A stretch of DNA of 24,146 nt from Cylindrobasidium torrendii FP15055 ss-10 (GCA_000934385.1 KN880753.1:1-24146); one strand, 5' to 3'. Shown: positions 1 through 10,341, counted from the first letter of the stretch. Program-made: numbers and translations. The notes: generated from the sequence alone by a model not told the origin.

Positions 1-1259
1 ACAAGCGCAAATGCGTATCGACTGAATCTTGCCATGATCGGTAGGTCATCAAGGCATCAAACACGCGCCAAAATGTTGTTTTGTTGCCCACCCAAAATTC
101 AGCTCTCGAATTTGCTTATAAATAAATGCTCAATTTATTATATGTTATACAGAATGAATGCCTGATGCCTGTCTCCAAGCGTCTCTGGTAACGAGTTCAT
201 GCTTAGGATTGTATGGGTGGCCAAAGTTGTTTGTTTTGTTTCCCGATGTTTGATAGTAAATAACGCTCTGATTTTGGGGCGGATGAAAGTTCCGTCCAAT
301 AGCATACCACGCATAATTATGGCTCTGACATTTGGCGTGGGATGGATTCTGAGAGATCATATACATACATATCTTGCAGTTGGTGTGCCATCATCTAGTA
401 CATCTATACCGGAACTAAGCTCGTCTCTCTAAGCTCCACAAATAGGCCGCGCCCGACACCACAAGTTGGTTTTCCAAAATCGGTCTGGCACTGTCGCATC
501 GCTGCGTGATGGGGCGCGGTATTTCCCGCGGGTCATTGTTCTCGATCGTGCTTACAACATCATGTAGTAGGGTTGTAGTAGGGCATGGACACGCTCGAGA
601 CACTGCCCATCAAAAAATTATCCAGTAACATTACAGTAGAAAAGTTCTTGAGGGAATCTTCGGCTAATTTGCGTACATGTCAGTTCTTGATGATTACATT
701 CAAAAACCTAGCCGATAGCATGCAGGTATCCTGACGATGTGTGAACTTTACCAGATGGTTATAACTCAGTAAAATGAACTTCAATTTGATCTGAAATTTG
801 GGAGCGCTCATGAAGGTGAACCGTATTGGGATCACGAAAAAAATGGACGAAAAAATTGTGGCGTGGCTGATTAAACATAAACAGAACAACATACGGGGAG
901 GCAAATTTGGCAGTGTGATTATAATACAAAAATTTGTAGCATGCACAGCAACATATTCTATCATGATAGTTGTTCATACTTGTCACTGCATTGAGGCTGC
1001 CCTGCGGACATTTATAGGTGATGGGATAGGATAGAAGAGGATATGTCACGACGGGGTACATCCGCCCTCTTACACACGGAAGTGCGCTGACGGGCCCGTG
1101 CATCGGCGCCCAGTTGGCGCACGGACGTCTTGATAGGTTCAAACAGTATCACACAATGGAAGATTTTTGTACAAACAAACTCCTTCTAACAACTATCTTA
1201 CGCGATATCCTAAGTCTACAACCTGAAAGATGTGAATGGCCACATCGAGAGATAGTAGT
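1..1259. other. AT-rich stretch with no supportable gene
   Basis: Both strands were read. Only short open frames of up to about 130 codons occur. None has a recognisable domain, a plausible chain of splice sites or fungal-looking protein composition. A-rich runs (for example around 835-860) and a GC-rich imperfect inverted repeat near 1093-1127 (CCGTGC ... GCACGG) are the only local structures noticed. The right part, just below the stop codon at 1260, should hold the 3' UTR and poly(A) region of the F-box gene that ends there. I see no LTR, terminal repeat pair or transposon motif. Confidence 0.5.
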
Positions 1260-2612
1260 CTACAACGATACTACAACAATTAAATCTTGAAACTCGCTGA
1301 GACGCTGCAATAGAGGGGTGTTCTGCAGATCCTCTGGGATGTATGAAATCTCAGGGACCTTTGGCGGGGGGCGGCCCTGACTAAAATCGAGATAGACACA
1401 CTCCAGAGTCCTCTTCTTTTCCCCCAGAAAAGCGGCGACAAGCGCTTGAAAACTATCCGCCACTGCGATAGACTGGCAGAGCTCGGATTTTTGTGGAGTC
1501 CTTGACCATTCTGAAAGCCAGATGGTCTTGAGATGTAGGCTTGGGGCCAGAGAAACAAGCTTGTTGAGGGCAAGGGGTAGCGAGGCTGTTCTCAATCTGA
1601 GGCAGACGACCTCGAGAGAAGGGAGAGACGTCATCGGATCCAAGGAGCTGATAAGACTTTCCTCTGTAAAAATCTCCTCTGTAAAGTCGCCCGAATCCAC
1701 GAAACGAAGGGTGCGGAGGGCGCGTAGTGGCCCCGATACTTCCAGAAGCAAGTTCAATGTGTATCCGTCCCACAGTGACATGGTGAGCTCTACGAGATTC
1801 GGAACATGAAGGCGGGTTAGAACAATAGATGACTCTGGATGGATGGCATTCAGAGTCTCCAAAAATGGTAGCAACACGAGCGGAAACTCGTATGCCTCCT
1901 CCACAGATATATTTTGACACCAGCGGCCCAAAGTCAAGGACTTTAGGCGGACACAGGATTGCAGTACATTCAAAAATGTTTTGAAGTACATTGGCACATC
2001 CAGACGGAGCACTACAAGCTTCCCCCACAGGAAATCCAAGCCAGCAACATCACGAGGGAGCACTTGGCGCTCGGGTGTGGGTAGTTCTAAAGCAGTCACG
2101 TGTAGCTCCTCCAAGCTAGGACAGTCGGAGAAAGGTCTCAGATACGCCGCCAAGTCAAAGATTTTTCCTCTACGAGTAAGAATGTCGATTTTGAGGCATC
2201 GCAACTGTGGCATCGGCCATGGAAAGCCAAAACCTCCAAGGAATTTCTCTCCCTCATCATTGCCCCAAATCATTAGTGTCTTCAACCTGTCGACACTTGT
2301 ATTCAGCGCTGCTATTGCATGCGTTGAGAGAGGGCATTCTCGCTGGCTAAGATGAATGGAGATCGGCAAGGTACCGCTTCGAGATAGTGTTGTTTCTAGC
2401 GCCAGACCGGTGGACTGCATGCCGCAGGAAGCTGAGGGTATGTTGATATTATTCCAGAATGTAGGTGTGCCAAGAACGAGAGACCTCCAACGGCGGCATA
2501 CGGTCGCAATCGACCATGGCGTTTTCTTGTTGCCAATACTGACCCAGTTGTTGCGCTCGTCGAAAAGGGTCCGGAATATCTCGAGGAGGACGTCGTTGGG
2601 AATATTATCCAT
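1260..2612 (-). CDS. F-box protein with leucine-rich-repeat-like C-terminal region
   Basis: This is an uninterrupted 450-codon frame. The N-terminus starts MDNIPNDVLLEIFRTLFDE and continues through TPWSIATVCRRWRSLVLGTPTFW. That is a standard F-box: Leu-Pro-like helix 1, then a V-CRRWR helix ending in the P-x-FW signature. F-box proteins bind Skp1 and act as substrate receptors of SCF ubiquitin ligases. The remainder is a series of leucine-rich segments of about 25-30 residues (for example CLKIDIL, SLEELHVTALELP, LVVLRLDVP, RLKSLTLG), as in LRR-type F-box proteins. The start is a choice. The frame stays open to an ATG at 2849, which would add 79 residues, but that extension has no F-box-family character. 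A TATAAAT box lies 73-79 nt upstream of the ATG at 2612, so I prefer the short form. No intron is needed. The substrate is unknown. Confidence 0.8.
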   Translation of the reverse strand: MDNIPNDVLLEIFRTLFDERNNWVSIGNKKTPWSIATVCRRWRSLVLGTPTFWNNINIPSASCGMQSTGLALETTLSRSGTLPISIHLSQRECPLSTHAIAALNTSVDRLKTLMIWGNDEGEKFLGGFGFPWPMPQLRCLKIDILTRRGKIFDLAAYLRPFSDCPSLEELHVTALELPTPERQVLPRDVAGLDFLWGKLVVLRLDVPMYFKTFLNVLQSCVRLKSLTLGRWCQNISVEEAYEFPLVLLPFLETLNAIHPESSIVLTRLHVPNLVELTMSLWDGYTLNLLLEVSGPLRALRTLRFVDSGDFTEEIFTEESLISSLDPMTSLPSLEVVCLRLRTASLPLALNKLVSLAPSLHLKTIWLSEWSRTPQKSELCQSIAVADSFQALVAAFLGEKKRTLECVYLDFSQGRPPPKVPEISYIPEDLQNTPLLQRLSEFQDLIVVVSL

Positions 2613-2684
2613 GATTTCAGCAGCGGTGGTGTCGGCTTGATAGAAGAGGATGATCGAGTTTGGGCCTTGGCGAGCTACAGAGCC

Positions 2685-2691
2685 ATTTATA
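2685..2691 (-). promoter_or_regulatory. TATA-like box upstream of the F-box gene
   Basis: On the minus strand this reads TATAAAT, 73-79 nt before the ATG at 2612. A transcription start about 30 nt downstream would give a 5' leader of roughly 40 nt. The intervening sequence is C/T/A-rich, ending CTGAAATC before ATGG, which looks like a fungal leader. The box falls inside the longer open frame, so it supports the downstream start. The inference rests on position and motif only. Confidence 0.35.
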
Positions 2692-2873
2692 CGCCGTCGG
2701 GAGTCGAACGGACAGCTGACACATGCCATCCCATGATGATCTTTGTTGTCAAAATTGAATCGACAATCTTGACAAAAGGACACAACAATTGCTACGTGAG
2801 GCTCCAATTGCCTGCTTACCCCATAAGCCCAAGTATCGACAATGTACATCGTGAACAACAAAGTCCAACGGAC

Positions 2874-2907
2874 GTCCGGGAGATCGAGAGATAGGTCCGG
2901 GAGATCG
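2874..2907. repeat. Two copies of a 13-bp direct repeat, period 21 bp
   Basis: GTCCGGGAGATCG occurs at 2874-2886 and again at 2895-2907, separated by AGAGATAG. It lies upstream of the F-box gene and just before the doubtful small frame at 3011. It may be a small tandem duplication or a paired binding site. Confidence 0.6.
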
Positions 2908-3010
2908 GTCTGCTCAGAGCAAAAGAGGAACTAACAACTACTTACCTAGCTCTGCTCATCTTTTTTGAGATTTCCTGAGTGAATCATGCTCCAGCACTTG
3001 ATATCGAGGT

Positions 3011-3270
3011 ATGCCATCCGCTCCATACAATGAACTATGGACCGCCGCGAATGCGGCTCACGATGCAGTCATACTATGTCTTGAACATAACCAGGGATTG
3101 AATGCGCTTCAACCATTTATCAAAGCAATCAAAGAATTTGATTTATATACAGGCGATGAACTGTGTGTAAGCAGCAGTATGATTATTCGTTCTCTCACGA
3201 AGTGACAAAATGTACTGTGCATCAGACATGGATGCGAGGGCCTCTGGATGGTCCCAACCTTTGTCCATAA
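3011..3270 (+). CDS. Doubtful small spliced reading frame or gene fragment, not recognised
   Basis: ATG at 3011 opens 52 codons beginning MPSAPYNELWTAANAAHDAV. They end at a good donor (TGT|GTAAGC, intron 3167-3225, 59 nt, acceptor ATCAG), followed by 14 more codons and a stop at 3268-3270. Without splicing the frame stops at 3205. The first exon has a protein-like composition, an alanine/leucine-rich amphipathic segment (HDAVILCLEHNQGLNALQPF). I recognise no domain. It lies tail-to-tail against SLD5, with only 26 nt between stop codons. It could be a small gene, a truncated remnant of a larger one, or chance. Confidence 0.25.
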
Positions 3271-3296
3271 GAGAGTATACTTCAAGGGTACTTACC

Positions 3297-4406
3297 CTAC
3301 ACCAACTGAATAACATGCTCGTTCACAAGATGTTCTACAACGTGAAATGGCACAAGCGACAACTGATCTTTCCGGAATGACATTTGGCGGCCTCTATGGA
3401 ACGTCAGTCAGCCCAAAGCTATCGCGAAGGAGAATAGCTCACTCAGGCAGCAGCACCGGCGGACAGTCCTTGAGTGCGAATGCGAACACAGCGCGGTTGC
3501 GGTCAGGCTTCGTTGCTATAATGGGAAGAGTCAGCATTCAATACCCCTGCTTTGTGAGTAGAGCGCACCCATCTCAGGCTCGAACGCATGGGTGTCGTCG
3601 ATATGTCTCTGATCCTCAGGCAACGACTGCAACACTGTCGACATGAAATGCTGGTCCGTGTTCTTTGCCAATCTGGACACCATCATGAGAAATTGGATGG
3701 TCATCTATGGAGGCGACGACCCACTCGATGGCAAACTTCCTCTCTGCAGTGGTGAGCAAACTTTGAGTGTCCTCATCAATCGCAATGAACCTGGCGAACT
3801 TTTCGATCTACTGGGCGCCCATCAATCACTTTTACGTCTAGTGAGGGAGCGTTGGAGGATAGGGTAGATAGTCCCTCACCTTGAATAGTCGCGTTCGAAT
3901 GTAGGATCGCACGACGAACTTGACGCGTTCTACTTCGGTTTGGACAAGCATGATTCGAATGTGTTCCTCCTCAGACGATGATGGGTCTCCTCGAAGTGCT
4001 TGTACTGTATCTGTCTGCAAAGGTTGTCGATATATGCATACGGGGCAAGAATGATGGGGTAGCGATGTGAATTTTGACAGGTTCCTAAAGAGTAGCATGC
4101 GATAGAGCAACAACGCACCTGTCGTCGAATACGATCCAACAGCCTTCCCAAGAGTTTATCTTCCGACGGCAGCAGCGCAGGCGCGTGCCTTTCATTCATC
4201 CAATGCCGCATTAGCATATCTAAATCAGATTCCACGCGTGGTTCGTCGAAAAGCGCGTCGATGTCCATGTCCATACGCGGTGGCGAGGATGCTCGCAGCG
4301 TGCTGGACGCCCGATTTCCGGTCGAAGATCTTGGTCCAGAGGAGGATGCATGCCGCGTGCTACTGCTTCCAAATCCGTCGGCTTCATACTCGGTCTCCCA
4401 GTCCAT
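3297..4406 (-). CDS. SLD5: GINS complex subunit Sld5, six exons, 255 aa
   Basis: Sld5 forms the GINS tetramer with Psf1-3. GINS is the G of the CMG helicase that unwinds DNA at origins and forks in the nucleus. My exons are 4119-4406, 3880-4014, 3737-3807, 3569-3672, 3443-3515 and 3297-3393. All junctions are GT-AG and keep phase, joining to exactly 256 codons including the stop. Family signatures are in order. The A-domain helix reads LMRHWMNERHAPALLP (residues about 65-80), followed by LLGRLLDRIRRQ, EVERVKFVVRSYIRTRL, IEKFARFI, and TDQHFMSTVLQSLP. The small B-domain ends in SLVPFHVVEHLVNEHVIQLV, which is the expected Sld5 C-terminus. The first about 50 residues are a Ser/Arg-rich, probably disordered tail. 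Intron 1 (104 nt) is the longest found in the window. Intron 3 uses a slightly unusual GTTTGC donor. The length matches fungal Sld5. Open frames on the opposite strand across 3347-3867 are antisense by-products. Confidence 0.93.
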
Positions 4407-4443
4407 AGTATATGCAAAGTGAAAGTAGGAGGCAAGATTCAGA

Positions 4444-4451
4444 TCGCGTCA
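4444..4451 (-). promoter_or_regulatory. MCB-like element upstream of SLD5
   Basis: The minus strand reads TGACGCGA about 40 nt upstream of the SLD5 ATG. ACGCG is the core of the MluI cell-cycle box bound by MBF in fungi, and S-phase replication genes are classic targets. A five-base core can occur by chance, so this is a weak call supported only by the gene's function and by position. Confidence 0.25.
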
Positions 4452-4614
4452 CGATCGAGAGACTCGGCAGCCATCCCGGCGATCAGATGCGTGTTAACTG
4501 GTTCGAACCTCATCTGGTGCGCACAAGGTGTACAAGAAGAAGAACGCTTCAATATCAGTCAAATTTACTTCCCGAAAAACAATCATACGCCCATGTTGTG
4601 CAGCTTGACTACCC

Positions 4615-7600
4615 TTAGACCCCATAATGCACGAATGGAACCCACTCCGCAAAGTTATCCTCGCCCACTTTCTTCTTAATATCCTCCACAGCAACATGCA
4701 ATGCATACGACACCTGCATTCCTCTTCCAGCCTCCCTCTCATTCAACAGCGTCTTGTAAAACACCTCAGCCACGCCTGGCGCAACACCATCCCCGATGGA
4801 CCACATCGTAGCAACAACACTTTGGTAACCAGCAGAAAGCATCCCAGCTGCAAGATGAACGGCCTCGTCCGGTACGCGTACGTCCCCCGTCGCCGTCTCG
4901 CATGCAGACAAAAATGCTAGCTCCCTTTGAACGCCATTCATCGTGGTATGGCTTGGCGTGGTAAATTCTCTGAGCTTCAGATCTCTGTCATACAGCATGA
5001 AAGCGCTCTGTGCGGGGTCGATGGTATCCTGGGTCCCGTGGCATGCGAGGTGGATCCATGGGTGGTTCGACATAGACTGCAGGACGTTCGCAGCGGTGCC
5101 GTCGCTGTCCTGCAGAAGCTCGAAGGCGTGGACAGAGCCTGAGAAGAGTTTTGCGATGCGAGCTGCTTCGTCAACTGTTCCCTGCAGAGGGGCGACTGTG
5201 GGACGCCCAGGGCTCGCCTGTGAGACAACGAGAAGTTTTGGTGATGCTGTAGGAAGCGCATTTTGGGCGCCGGTCTTGGCTCGTGGGAGGAGACCCGCCA
5301 GTGTCGGTGTGTATGAGGAGGTGACCAGGTCGAATGTCTTGCGTCCAGAACTCGAGTCATAATGACCAGCGGCATGAAGGGGGAGGAAAGCGAGGGAGCC
5401 ACCTGTGCACCATGTAACATGGGGAAGACAATTTGACGAGGCAGTTTCGGGACTCTGTGGACATCCAGCATCAGAGTTTGTCCGATGCACTGATGTATAG
5501 TATATACACATACTTGTGCAGCGATAAAAGGCAAAACGGGCTCCACAACCGCATCCCAAAGCTTCGCAAGTACATCAAGCGGGTCGGATTCATCCCACGC
5601 CTTTGGCGCACCCGCCCGATAGTTTCGAGTCTTTGCGCCTCTGCTACCAAGATACGAGCCCCATTCCTTTCGCAGACCATCCGCGAGCTTCTTGGATAGC
5701 AGAGGGAGTTGGACGTGGTTTATACGGGGCTCCGGTGATGTGCTTACAATCATCGCATCGCACCGCGTCAAAGACACATTGATGCATACAACAGGTCCGC
5801 TTCTGGCTACTGCATAGAGCTCTTGTATTCCTGGTGTGCGCAGAAAGTTGTGCAATCCCGGAAGCAAGCGCACCTCGTCGACAAGCGTGTCGTACTCGTC
5901 TGCGCAGAGGCGTTGAATTCTTCCTTGTTCTTCAACGTCTAGGAACTGTCCAGGTGGGATCGCTGACTTGGTGGTTACCAGAGCGTTCTGTTCGTTGCTT
6001 GCGGAAAGATCCAGCTTTGCGGATATGCGCTCGAGACTGTCAGCATATTCTGGGTAGGACAGCCGAAGGTCATGCATCGGTGCGCGCAGATTCATGGATT
6101 GAGTCCATACGACAGCGCGGCCTCCTGTCATGAAGGGCGCAAAGGTAGTCATCACAGACACTGTGGGAACAGATCATACTGACCTTCAAACCATTCTAGT
6201 GCCTGTGCAATTTGGTTGGCCTCTAACGCAGCTGCAGTCGCTGCTTTACATGAATTGCTAACCTTGCCTATTTCTTCGTAGCGGCGAGACGCGGTGTATC
6301 CAATCCAGGCGACCTTGGGCACAAGTTCGATGATACGCTTGTGTGCGTCCAACAGACTTTGAGGCGAGGGCGAGAGTTCGGGGAATTCAGCGTGTAAATT
6401 CTTCAGGTCATGCGCAGCGGAGAACTGCTCGAATGGCCTCCAGGAAAGGTGGGCGGCGCGTTCGAAGGCGTCTGATGCAGAAGCGAAGTCTGAGCGCGCC
6501 AGGGACGGGGCGAGTGAAGACCGCAAACGTCTGTAATATGCGCGCCCTAAGCCCCCCCAGAATCTTGGAAGGTCAACATGCCCATGGTGCAAGCCCTTAA
6601 TCGCCTGAAGGTGGTAAGAAATAGCTTGCTCGACGTCTGGGAGTATTAAAGTATGTTCGAAGCGACACCTATAGAATATGGCGAGATTGTGTAGAACAGC
6701 TAGTCTGCTGGTATGTTCCTCGGGGGTAAGAGCGAGCACCTCTTTTTGAAGTTCTAATGCTTCCTCGAGGAATTTGAACTCCTCCGGACCCGGATTGTCG
6801 GACATTTGCCAGCGTTGGTAGCAGCTACGACTGATGTCGTTGAGGTATGCATATCTGAGGTGTGGGTGGGTAGGTGTAATGGTATCGAGTGCTTCACGGT
6901 GAACGGATATCGCGTCATCGAGGAATACAAGTCGGCCGTAAAGTCGATGTTGGTCGCAGAAGATATCCCCAAGAGTACTGAGATAGCTCGCCTTTCTCTG
7001 CGGGTCAGGTATGTCCGTTATTTGCGATAGATGCATAAGTGCCTCGTCGAGATCCGTGGGTGCGCCAAAGCACTCGAATCGGTAATGTAAGGATCGAGCC
7101 AGGTTGGTGAGAAACACGGCTTTGTCGGGATTGTCGTCAAGAACAATATCCACTGCTTCACGGAAAACCACGACCGCCGCTTCGACGTCGTGAATTGTCC
7201 CTCGGTGCTTGAAGGAGGAAATGTAGGATTCTCCTAGGCGGTTCAAGGCCCAAGCACGGCTGCTATCATCTGCTGGTAGCATATCAGCCTCCATGCGCCT
7301 GAACCGTACTGCTTCATCGACATCTGCAGAGTCACCAAGCAGCAGATAGCGCTCTTGTAGGCTCACACTAAGTCTATTGTAGTAGACTGCCTTGTAAGGG
7401 TTGGAAGAGCCTGTCACGTGGACTGCCTGGCGCTCGAGTATGATACATTGCTCGAGGTCAGATATGCTGCGATGCCTCTTGAAACGATGCCAGTAGAGTG
7501 TAGCGAAGCTGAGAGTGACTTGGGTGAGTATGCGAGGCCAAAATGTGGGTCCCAGTGCATTGGAAGTGATGAAAAGTAGTCTGAGCATGGTTTGTGCGAC

Positions 7601-7747
7601 AAAGCCATCAAGGTTGCGTATTGCTAGAAATATAAGATGAGCTTGTGTAGTTATCTTTGTTGGAGGTATGTTGCACGTACCGTATTCCCGAGCAACTATT
7701 CTCCATTTTTCTAGTCTGCGTTGTTCGAAGTAAGCCACTGCTGTCAT
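4615..7747 (-). CDS. TPR-CHAT protein (caspase-like peptidase domain), four exons, 985 aa
   Basis: Exons are 7681-7747, 6184-7623, 5514-6124 and 4615-5454, with introns of 57, 59 and 59 nt, all GT-AG and in phase. Residues about 30-600 form a long helical repeat region with recurrent TPR-like units (for example DLEQCIILERQAV, DVDEAVRFRRMEA, DVEAAVVVFREAV, DLDEALMHLS), roughly 45-50 residues apart. The C-terminal part from about 720 is a CHAT domain. It contains LPHVTWCTGGSLAFLPLHAAG-type sequence, then WIHLACHGTQD with His845, and ELAFLSACETATG with Cys891. These are the expected catalytic His/Cys pair of the clan CD (caspase/separase-like) fold. HYGV ends the protein. CHAT proteins are predicted cysteine peptidases, and TPR-CHAT fusions are abundant in Agaricomycetes, often with unknown substrates. 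A short first exon (22 codons) makes the start the least certain part. The protein probably acts in the cytosol, as no signal peptide or membrane segment is evident. Confidence 0.87.
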
Positions 7748-8047
7748 GAGGGAGAGTGGGAGAAATGCGAGCGCAGCTCGGAGTAAGTAGCGCAGATGTG
7801 TTATGTAGTTTCAGGCGCATCCAACAAAACACCGGACACCGCCTGACCATGATTATCCTAGTACGAAGCACTAAGTTTGTCCGGAAATTATATGCATTAG
7901 GCTTTGTAGGACTAGTGTCGTTCACAATAGTGAGGGTGCTTTCAAAGTGAGAAGACAACCCAAGTGTGGCGCGCGATCACGGCAATCACGCAACACCTAA
8001 CCCTACTGACACGTTCCTCATCCTCCGACTACCATCCATACTGTAAA
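7748..8047. promoter_or_regulatory. Divergent promoter interval between TPR-CHAT and delta-COP
   Basis: These 300 bp separate the two divergent start codons (ATG at 7747 on minus, 8048 on plus), so both promoters must lie here or in the 5' leaders. I saw no convincing TATA box. The CHAT side has a C/T-rich leader directly before ATG. The frames that can be read here are short and have no family character. Confidence 0.5.
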
Positions 8048-9922
8048 ATGGCAAGTGCCAGAGGGAATATATCACACAAGGATCTCGCGTATTTATCTTG
8101 ATTTAGGTCGTTCTTGCCGCGTCGATATGCACAAAAGGCGGGAAAGGTGCGTTCCATGCATTTCGCAATCTGCCCTATTTAACGTGCTAGGACAGCCGTT
8201 ATTTCTCGCCAATTTCGCGACATGAGCCGCGCACGCATCGAATCTCTACTGGCATCGTTCCCCAAACTCATCCCAACCGGCACACAGCACACCACAGTCG
8301 AAACGGCGGACGTCCGCTACGTCTACCAGCCGTTGGAAGACCTCTACATCTTGCTCATCACCAATAAAGCGTCAAACATCTTGCAAGACATTGATACGCT
8401 ACACTTGTTTGCACGCGTCGTGTCGGACCTCTGCCGTTCCGCCGATGAGCGGGAAATCCTCAACAAAGCGTTTGAGATCCTCGGCGCGTTCGACGAGATC
8501 GTTGCCCTCGGCTACCGCGAAAATGTGACGCTTATGCAAGTGCGTAGTGTACTTGAGATGGAGTCGCACGAGGAGAAAATACAAGAGATTATTGCACGCG
8601 TACGTGCCCTGCCATGCATCGCATCCACCCACATTCCTGAATACCTCTATAGAACAAGGAGCAGGAGGCCAAGGAGGAGCTCAAGCGGCGCGCAAAGCAA
8701 CTCGAAGTACAGCGCAGGGAGCAGCAGCGCCGGGCAGCATCAGGTGCTGGCAGCGGCGGCATGGGCATGTATGGTGGCCTGGGTGGAGGCGCGTCTGGCT
8801 ACTCGCCTGTCCCTCGGTTCGATGCACCAGAGCCCACTCCCTCGCGCATCACCACATCCTCTCCAGCGCCTGCATCTCGTGCACCAGCATTCAAGAGCTC
8901 TGGCATGAAGCTTGGTAGCAAGAAGACAAAACAAGCAGAGCTTTTGGACGCGTTGGGCGGCGAGGCGTTCATCCCACCTACTCCAGAGGCATCCGCCCCT
9001 CCGACTCCCTACGCGGCCCATACCCCATCCACCCCAGCGTTGGATTCTGGTCGCGGCAGCGTCCCAGAGGTCGACCAAGAAAGCATCCATGTTGCTATCA
9101 AGGAGCATATCAACCTTAGCATCCTACGCGACGGCGGTGTTCAATCAATGGAACTCAAAGGCGACATGGTTCTCAACATTACCGATGAGTCGATGGCGCA
9201 CATTAAACTCAACCTCACTTCCCCTGCCCTCGACTTTGCGCGCGCGTTGCAGTTCAAGAATCATCCGAATACGAACAAGTTTACGGCAACGCAGGCGGAG
9301 AAGGTCATCGCACTCAAGGACGCGTCTAAACCGTTCCCGCTGAACCATGGGACTGGAGTGCTTAAGTGGCGGTATGTGGGTACGGATGAGAGCAATGTAC
9401 CATTATCCAGTGGGTGTTTCCTCCAGCAGGTTATGAGATCACGCAACTGATGTTGCACAGTCAACTGCTGGCCGTCACCCTCTGGAAACGGCACATGCGA
9501 AGTGAGCATCGAGTATGACCTTGAGAACGAGCATGTCACGCTCTACGACGTGACGATATCCATCCCTCTACCGTGCGTACCTCAACCCATCTGATTATTC
9601 TGGTACTCACATTTTTCTCAGCGATGGTGCATACCCAAGTGTATCTTCCCACACAGGTAGCTGGGCCCTTGAGCCTGGCTCGCATGCCCTGGCATGGTCG
9701 ATCCCTGTCATTTCGTCGGACGACGACACAAAGTCGGGTTCGCTGGTATTCGAAGTTTCCGGAGAAGACGCGGGCGCGTTCTTCCCTGTGAATGTGCGGT
9801 TTGTGGGCCAGGGAAGCATTGCGGGCGTTGGCGTGGAGTCAGTGAAGACGACAACAGGCGGGGAGGATGTGCCATTCTCGGTGGACTCCTTGGTTGTGGT
9901 GGAGAAGTACGCTGTTGTGTAG
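8048..9922 (+). CDS. RET2: Coatomer delta subunit (delta-COP), six exons, 538 aa
   Basis: Delta-COP (yeast Ret2, animal ARCN1) is part of the COPI coat adaptor subcomplex that returns cargo from Golgi to ER. My exons are 8048-8050, 8107-8146, 8196-8599, 8653-9409, 9461-9572 and 9622-9922, in phase and giving 539 codons with the stop. The N-terminus reads M|VVLAASICTKGGK|AVISRQFRDMSRARIE, the highly conserved longin-like start. Residues about 1-145 are the longin domain. A charged helix (EQEAKEELKRRAKQLEVQRR) and a Gly/Pro/Ser-rich linker containing KLGSKKTKQAELLDALGGE follow. The mu-homology domain spans about 290-538, with GVLKWRYVG, CEVSIEYDLENEHVTLYDV, GSIAGVGVESV and VPFSVDSLVVVEKYAVV. 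Only the first intron is unusual: it begins GCAAGT right after ATG. Without splicing, TAG would directly precede GTC, so some splice here is required. Length and order are normal for the family. Confidence 0.94.
8051..8106 (+). other. Probable GC-AG intron directly after the delta-COP start codon
   Basis: The 56-nt interval starts GCAAGT and ends ATTTAG. GCAAGT is the extended consensus that GC donors usually need. Joining ATG to GTCGTTCTTGCC restores the conserved MVVLAAS start of delta-COP. The nearest GT donor inside the interval (GTGCCA at 8055) would join in a frame that does not match the family. I found no other ATG that could feed exon 2 in phase, but a different upstream leader cannot be excluded. 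Confidence 0.7.
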
Positions 9923-10341
9923 GTGGTGCTATATATGTACGTATGCCTGGTGCGGGCATTTGCGCTAGAGGCTGTACATGAGTGTAGATTGTGGTGTTTG
10001 GGTATGTAAGATGAATGGAAGGAAACGGGGGCCTTTGCGGAACTGGATTTTACACGGATCTCTTGTCTAATTGTGCGGACTGTCTGTGTATGATCATGCA
10101 GCTTGTGGGCTCTCACGCAAATTCGGATAGAGCTTGAGTGGTGGTTGACCATGAAGATTAGAGCCAGTCGATTTGTGGTACACCCACGCGCTGCGCTATA
10201 GGCGGAGTTCAGATAAAACAAGCCATTCCTTTTGGCTGAGAGCTAATGTTTCAACCATATGTGCCCATTCTCGTAGGTAGACGGCGTTCGTGAATTGGAT
10301 GTTGCACTCATGAAGCTTCTGTGGCTGGGTACCAGCGATAA
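9923..10341. other. Spacer between delta-COP stop and tRNA-Cys
   Basis: It holds the expected 3' UTR of delta-COP and the 5' flank of the tRNA. The sequence just after the stop is T/G-rich (TGTACGTATGCC, TGAGTGTAGATTGTGG), as is common for fungal 3' ends. I see no coding sequence or repeat that I can support. Confidence 0.5.

Noticed and set aside
1093..1127. GC-rich inverted repeat CCGTGC...GCACGG
   Set aside because: It is only 6 bp per arm in a featureless region, so it is expected by chance.
1..1259. Possible retroelement remnant or gene end at the left edge
   Set aside because: No terminal repeat pair, polymerase or integrase motif, or consistent exon chain was found on either strand.
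2613..2849. N-terminal extension of the F-box protein from ATG 2849
   Set aside because: The frame is open, but the added residues resemble no F-box family and contain a TATAAAT box and leader-like sequence. It is kept only as an alternative start.
3347..3867. Two plus-strand open frames that could be called genes
   Set aside because: They lie antisense to SLD5 exons 2 to 6 reconstructed on the minus strand, whose joined product matches the family end to end. The plus-strand products have no family character.
9923..10341. Minus-strand open frame of about 200 codons downstream of delta-COP
   Set aside because: It runs antisense into delta-COP exon 6, has low-complexity Ser/Thr/His composition and no domain, and is a shadow of the real gene.
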